From: Fusobacteriaceae bacterium
GTDB lineage: Bacteria; Fusobacteriota; Fusobacteriia; Fusobacteriales; Fusobacteriaceae
Assembly: GCA_016938425.1 (NCBI GenBank)
Contig: JAFGUR010000188.1
Location: forward strand, 1-9,776
DNA: 9,776 bases
Reading direction: 5' to 3'
The notes under the pieces were generated by a model. The model was not told where the DNA came from. It saw nothing but the letters and a program-made list of their open reading frames with translations, and ran no database searches. The position numbers and the translations under genes were made by a program. This document shows, piece after piece, positions 6,574-9,776 of this stretch (its first letter is position 1; each line of letters starts with the position of its first letter).

Positions 6574-7806
6574 TTGTATCAAATAAAAGAACTATCAAAT
6601 GGAATTAAAGTTTTATTGGAAAATATGGAGAATTTAAACTCAGTATCTTTAGGGGTTTATTATAAAACAGGTTCTGTTGATGAAATGGATACTGAACAAG
6701 GTGTGGCACATTTACTAGAACATATGGTTTTTAAGGGAACAAAAACAAGAAGTTCAAAGGATATATCAGAAGAAATAGATCTTATAGGTGGACATATAAA
6801 TGCATATACCAGTAAGGAAATAACAGCTTTTTATACAGTTACTTTAGCAGAATATGTTGAAAAAAGTATAGAAATACTGGCTGATATATTAAACAATTCG
6901 ACTTTTACTGAAGAAAATTTAGAAAAAGAGAAAAAAGTTGTAATAGAAGAAATTAGGATGTATCAAGATATGCCAGAAGATTTAGTACATGACATAAACT
7001 CAGAAGAAATAGTTTCTGGAGCTTTAGGAAGAAATATTTTAGGAACAGAAGAAAGTGTTAATAGTATAAGGAGAGAAACTTTAGTAAATTACTTTCAAAA
7101 GAGATATACCACAAATAATATGGTTATTTCTATAGTTGGAGCAATAGATTTTGATTCTATTATAGAATTATTAGAAAAATATTTTGTAACAGAAAGAGAA
7201 AGCATAGAAGTTGCAAGAGAAAATGTAGACTTTACAATAAAGCCTTCTCATAATATAATAAGAAAAGATATAAATCAAGTTCATCTTTGTTTTAACACCA
7301 AAGGCCTAAGTTATTTAGATAAAAATAAATATGTTCTTTCAGTAATTTCTAATATACTAGGTGGAAATATGAGCTCAAGATTATTTCAAAAGATTAGAGA
7401 AGAAAGAGGTCTTTGTTATTCGGTATATACCTATGTATCTTCTTATAAAAATGGTGGATTATTTACAGTATATGTTGGGACAACAAAAGAGGATTATAAA
7501 GAAGTTTTGGAAATGATAAAAGAAGAATTTGAAGATATAAAAAATAATGGAGTTAGATTGATTGAATTACAAAAAGCTAAAAATCAATTATTAAGTTCAA
7601 TGATAATAGGACTTGAAACATCAAAATCAAGAATGAGTAGAATGGCAAATAATTATATTGCCCATGGAAGAGTTTTAGAAATTGAAGAAATAATAAAAGA
7701 AGTAAATTCTGTTGATGAAGAAAAAATAGTTTCTTTAGCAAAAGAAATATTTAAGGAAGAGTATTATTCTTCGACAGTTTTAGGAGAAGTAAATGAAGAA
7801 AATTAG
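6574..7806 (+). CDS. M16 family zinc peptidase
   Basis: This is a 410-aa metallopeptidase of the pitrilysin/processing-peptidase family (M16B, like B. subtilis MlpA/YmxG). The inverted zinc motif HLLEH is at 46-50 (ligands H46 and H50, catalytic base E49). The third ligand is most likely E126 in VIEEIRMYQD. The C-terminal half (about 190-405) is the second, inactive M16 domain and carries SSRLFQKIREERGLCYSVY (267-285), the usual R/Y substrate-binding stretch. There is no signal peptide, so it is probably cytoplasmic. Length is normal for the single-chain two-domain subfamily, which works as a dimer. Translation starts at TTG with AGGAGG at 6564-6569. The 3' end overlaps dut by 14 nt. The substrate is unknown. 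Confidence 0.92.
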   Translation: MYQIKELSNGIKVLLENMENLNSVSLGVYYKTGSVDEMDTEQGVAHLLEHMVFKGTKTRSSKDISEEIDLIGGHINAYTSKEITAFYTVTLAEYVEKSIEILADILNNSTFTEENLEKEKKVVIEEIRMYQDMPEDLVHDINSEEIVSGALGRNILGTEESVNSIRRETLVNYFQKRYTTNNMVISIVGAIDFDSIIELLEKYFVTERESIEVARENVDFTIKPSHNIIRKDINQVHLCFNTKGLSYLDKNKYVLSVISNILGGNMSSRLFQKIREERGLCYSVYTYVSSYKNGGLFTVYVGTTKEDYKEVLEMIKEEFEDIKNNGVRLIELQKAKNQLLSSMIIGLETSKSRMSRMANNYIAHGRVLEIEEIIKEVNSVDEEKIVSLAKEIFKEEYYSSTVLGEVNEEN

Positions 7807-8233
7807 TATAAAAGTTATAAAAGAAGACAGTGCTAGCTTACCAATTTATATGACTGAGGGCTCAGCAGGAATGGACGTTCATGCTTATTTGAAAGAGGAT
7901 GTTATAATTAAACCTTTTGAAAGAGTTTTGATACCAACAGGATTAAAAGTGGAAATTCCTTTAGGGTATGAAATACAAGTTAGACCAAGAAGTGGATTAG
8001 CGATAAAGCATGGAATAACATTAGTTAATTCTCCAGGAACAATAGATAGTGACTTTAGAGGAGAAATTAAAATAATAATGATAAATCTTGGAAATGAAGA
8101 GTTTATTATAAAAAATAATGAAAGAATAGGGCAATTTGTTTTAAATAAAGTTTATAAAGTTGATTGGAACGAAGTGACTGAATTGAATGACACAGATAGA
8201 GGGCATGGGGGATTTGGTCATACTGGGAAATAA
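7793..8233 (+). CDS. dut: Deoxyuridine 5'-triphosphate nucleotidohydrolase (dUTPase)
   Basis: This trimeric cytoplasmic enzyme hydrolyses dUTP to dUMP and pyrophosphate, keeping uracil out of DNA and feeding dTMP synthesis. All five trimeric-dUTPase motifs are present in 146 aa: AGMDVHA (25-31), PRSGLA (65-70), NSPGTIDSDFRGEIKI (79-94, catalytic D84), ERIGQFVL (110-117) and RGHGGFGHTG (136-145). Two positions differ from the most common form: F88 where motif 3 usually has Tyr, and H143 where motif 5 usually has Ser. Both look tolerable, and the enzyme should be active. The ATG lies inside the end of the M16 gene, with AGGAGA (7782-7787) at 5-nt spacing, so the two are likely co-translated. 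The placement ahead of minD is notable because minC is absent there. Confidence 0.95.
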   Translation: MKKISIKVIKEDSASLPIYMTEGSAGMDVHAYLKEDVIIKPFERVLIPTGLKVEIPLGYEIQVRPRSGLAIKHGITLVNSPGTIDSDFRGEIKIIMINLGNEEFIIKNNERIGQFVLNKVYKVDWNEVTELNDTDRGHGGFGHTGK

Positions 8234-8251
8234 TATGATTAGGAGGAAAAA

Positions 8252-9046
8252 ATGGGTGTAGTATACGCAATAACTTCAGGAAAAGGTGGAGTAGGGAAAA
8301 CAACAACAGTTGCAAATCTTAGTACAGGATTAGCATTACTAGATTATTCAGTTGCAGTGGTTGATGGAGATATTGGATTAAGAAATTTAGATTTAGTAAT
8401 GGGTTTAGAAAATAGAATTGTTTATGATTTAGTAGATGTAATAGAGGGGAGAGCACAGTTAAAACAAGCTTTAATTAAAGATAAAAAATTAAAGGCAAAA
8501 CTTCAACTATTACCAGCATCGCAAACTAAAGATAAAAATGCAGTGACTCCAGAGCAAATGAAAGAGTTGGTAGAAGAGTTAAAAAAAGATTTTGACTATG
8601 TAATTGTTGATTCTCCAGCAGGAATTGAGCAAGGATTTAAAAATGCTATCGCAGGAGCAGATGAAGTTATAATAGTAACGAATCCTGAGTTATCAGCTAT
8701 TAGAGATGCAGATAGAATTGTTGGACTTTTAGATGCATATGAAAAGAAAACGCCTAAACTTATTATTAACAGAATTAGACCAGATATGGTGAGAAAAGGT
8801 GAAATGATACAGGTAGAAGAAATATTAGAAGCTTTAGAATTAGAGTTATTAGGAATAGTTCCAGATGATCAAGCAGTTATTATATCAACTAATAAAGGTG
8901 AAGCAGTAATAAGAGAAGAAAATAGTAAAGCAGCTAAAGCTTATGAAAATATAGTTAAAAGAATTAAGGGAGAAGATGTTCCCCTTTTAGATTTAGAAGA
9001 GAAAACAACATTTGCAGCTAAAATATTGAGTATATTTAAAAAGTAG
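8252..9046 (+). CDS. minD: Septum site-determining ATPase MinD
   Basis: The product (264 aa) is the membrane-cycling ATPase that carries the division inhibitor MinC and is displaced by MinE, so placing the FtsZ ring at midcell. The deviant Walker A is GKGGVGKTT (10-18), with signature lysine K11 and P-loop K16. D40 in VVDGDIGLRNLD and Walker B VIVDSPAGIE (117-126, D120) follow. NRIRPDM (173-179) is also typical. The last residues (about 253-264, TFAAKILSIFKK) form the short amphipathic helix that binds membrane when MinD is ATP-bound. AGGAGG (8241-8246) is 5 nt before the ATG. The neighbours are dut, 18 nt upstream, and minE, 11 nt downstream. The usual upstream partner minC is not in the window. 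Confidence 0.97.
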   Translation: MGVVYAITSGKGGVGKTTTVANLSTGLALLDYSVAVVDGDIGLRNLDLVMGLENRIVYDLVDVIEGRAQLKQALIKDKKLKAKLQLLPASQTKDKNAVTPEQMKELVEELKKDFDYVIVDSPAGIEQGFKNAIAGADEVIIVTNPELSAIRDADRIVGLLDAYEKKTPKLIINRIRPDMVRKGEMIQVEEILEALELELLGIVPDDQAVIISTNKGEAVIREENSKAAKAYENIVKRIKGEDVPLLDLEEKTTFAAKILSIFKK

Positions 9047-9057
9047 GGAGGATTCTT

Positions 9058-9318
9058 ATGTTTGGATTTTTTCAAAAACAAGAAAAAAGTGGATCTATTG
9101 CAAGTAGTAGGCTAAAAGTAGTGATTACTCAAGATAGAGCAAGAATAAGTCAAGAAGTTTTAAGTGATTTAAAAGAAGATTTATTAGAAGTTTTTAAAAA
9201 ATATCTAATAATAGATGAAGAAGGCTTAGAGTGCCTTTTAAAAAGTGAAGAAGAGCGTAACGTAGGACTTTCTATCTCTATTCCCATAAAAAAAGTAAAG
9301 AAAGAAGAGATAGAGTAA
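9058..9318 (+). CDS. minE: Cell division topological specificity factor MinE
   Basis: MinE (86 aa) stimulates the MinD ATPase and drives pole-to-pole oscillation, restricting the Min inhibitor to the poles. The N-terminal MFGFFQKQ is the membrane-targeting helix. ASSRLKVVITQDR (15-27) is the MinD-contact segment, matching AKERLQIIVAERR of E. coli MinE. DLKEDLLEVFKKYLIID (37-53) is the dimer-forming helix, and a terminal strand (LSISIPI, 71-77) ends the topological-specificity domain. AGGGAGG (9045-9051) overlaps the minD stop, 6 nt before the ATG. Length and motif order are normal. The presence of MinE suggests an oscillating Min system rather than the DivIVA type. rodA follows after 2 nt. 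Confidence 0.95.
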   Translation: MFGFFQKQEKSGSIASSRLKVVITQDRARISQEVLSDLKEDLLEVFKKYLIIDEEGLECLLKSEEERNVGLSISIPIKKVKKEEIE

Positions 9319-9320
9319 TA

Positions 9321-9776
9321 ATGAAAATAAATTTTTTATCTATACTAGATAATATAAAATACACAATAAAAAAATTAAAAAAACTAGATTTTATGCTTAT
9401 ATTTACAAGCTTAGCTTTATTATCTATAGGGATAGCCGCAGTCTATAGCGCAACTCATACTAGGACTAGTAGTTTTTATCAAAAACAGATTTTATGGGAT
9501 TTATTGGGAATAGGGATGTTCTTTATTTTTTCAAGTATCGATTACAGAATCTATTCTAAATATAGCAAACATATATATATATTAAACGTAATAATTTTGA
9601 TATCAGTATTTTTTATAGGAAGTACAGTATTAGGGGCTAGAAGATGGATAAAATTAGGACCTATAAGTATCCAGCCTTCAGAATTATCAAAAATTTTTGT
9701 AGTTATAACTTTGTCAAATTTATTAGTTACAAAATATAAGTATAAATTTAGTGGAATAGGTGATTTAATTTTTTCA
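9321..9776 (+). CDS. rodA: RodA/FtsW SEDS glycosyltransferase, 5' part
   Basis: The window holds the first 152 codons, open to the right edge. SEDS proteins are multi-spanning inner-membrane enzymes that polymerise lipid II into glycan strands: RodA in elongation with PBP2, FtsW in division. Hydrophobic segments lie at about residues 24-44, 58-74, 86-104 and 121-137. The hallmark GARRWIKLGPISIQPSE (105-121) is clear. The early KLDFMLIFTSLALLSIGI and the SSIDYR stretch (71-76) fit RodA better than FtsW, and minD-minE-rodA is a known order in low-GC bacteria, so RodA is preferred. The catalytic aspartate region lies beyond the edge. The ATG follows the minE stop by 2 nt and has only a weak upstream ribosome binding site (GA-rich, no AGGAGG), which hints at re-initiation after minE. 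Confidence 0.85.
   Translation, partial: MKINFLSILDNIKYTIKKLKKLDFMLIFTSLALLSIGIAAVYSATHTRTSSFYQKQILWDLLGIGMFFIFSSIDYRIYSKYSKHIYILNVIILISVFFIGSTVLGARRWIKLGPISIQPSELSKIFVVITLSNLLVTKYKYKFSGIGDLIFS

Noticed and set aside
8106..8315. 69-codon - strand frame across the dut-minD junction
   Set aside because: It overlaps dut motifs 4-5 and the minD Walker A, and has no ribosome site or recognisable product.

Overview
The window is an AT-rich, gene-dense stretch of bacterial chromosome. Eleven genes lie head to tail on the + strand, and the last one runs off the right edge. Codon use is strongly A/T-biased (AAA, ATA, TTA, AGA). Ribosome binding sites are strong (AGGAGG, AAGGAGA). LptF/LptG-type lipopolysaccharide-export permeases together with MinD/MinE and RodA point to a rod-shaped, outer-membrane-bearing (diderm) bacterium of very low GC. 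That combination fits Fusobacteriota (Fusobacterium, Cetobacterium or relatives). This is an inference from composition and gene content, not from a marker gene.

Layout. Positions 1-227 form a non-coding leader with a short direct repeat, two inverted repeats and one plausible sigma-70-type promoter (TTACAA, 17 nt, TATAAT). The genes that follow are: alr, alanine racemase (228-1334); a membrane-anchored protein with a BsuPI-like beta domain (1338-1835); an exported protein with six copies of a 21-residue repeat (1836-2639); a PUA/SAM RlmI-type rRNA cytosine methyltransferase (2651-3832); a CvpA-family membrane protein (3842-4402); lptF (4386-5483) and lptG (5486-6565); an M16 zinc peptidase (6574-7806); dut, dUTPase (7793-8233); minD (8252-9046); minE (9058-9318); and the first 152 codons of a RodA-type SEDS glycosyltransferase (9321-9776).

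No gap between genes exceeds 18 nt. Two pairs overlap (17 and 14 nt), and I see no internal terminator or convincing internal promoter. The whole set could be read as one transcript from the promoter near 165-193. Its theme is envelope growth and division: D-alanine for peptidoglycan, LPS export, periplasmic or surface proteins of unknown role, division-site placement and the elongation polymerase. Three housekeeping genes (rRNA methyltransferase, M16 peptidase, dUTPase) are carried along.

Most of the window is well-known biology. The points worth a second look are the 21-residue-repeat exported protein and its coupled BsuPI-like partner, the lack of minC where it would be expected ahead of minD, and the repeat and dyad structure in the leader. 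I see no mobile element, CRISPR array, RNA gene or clear new defence system.
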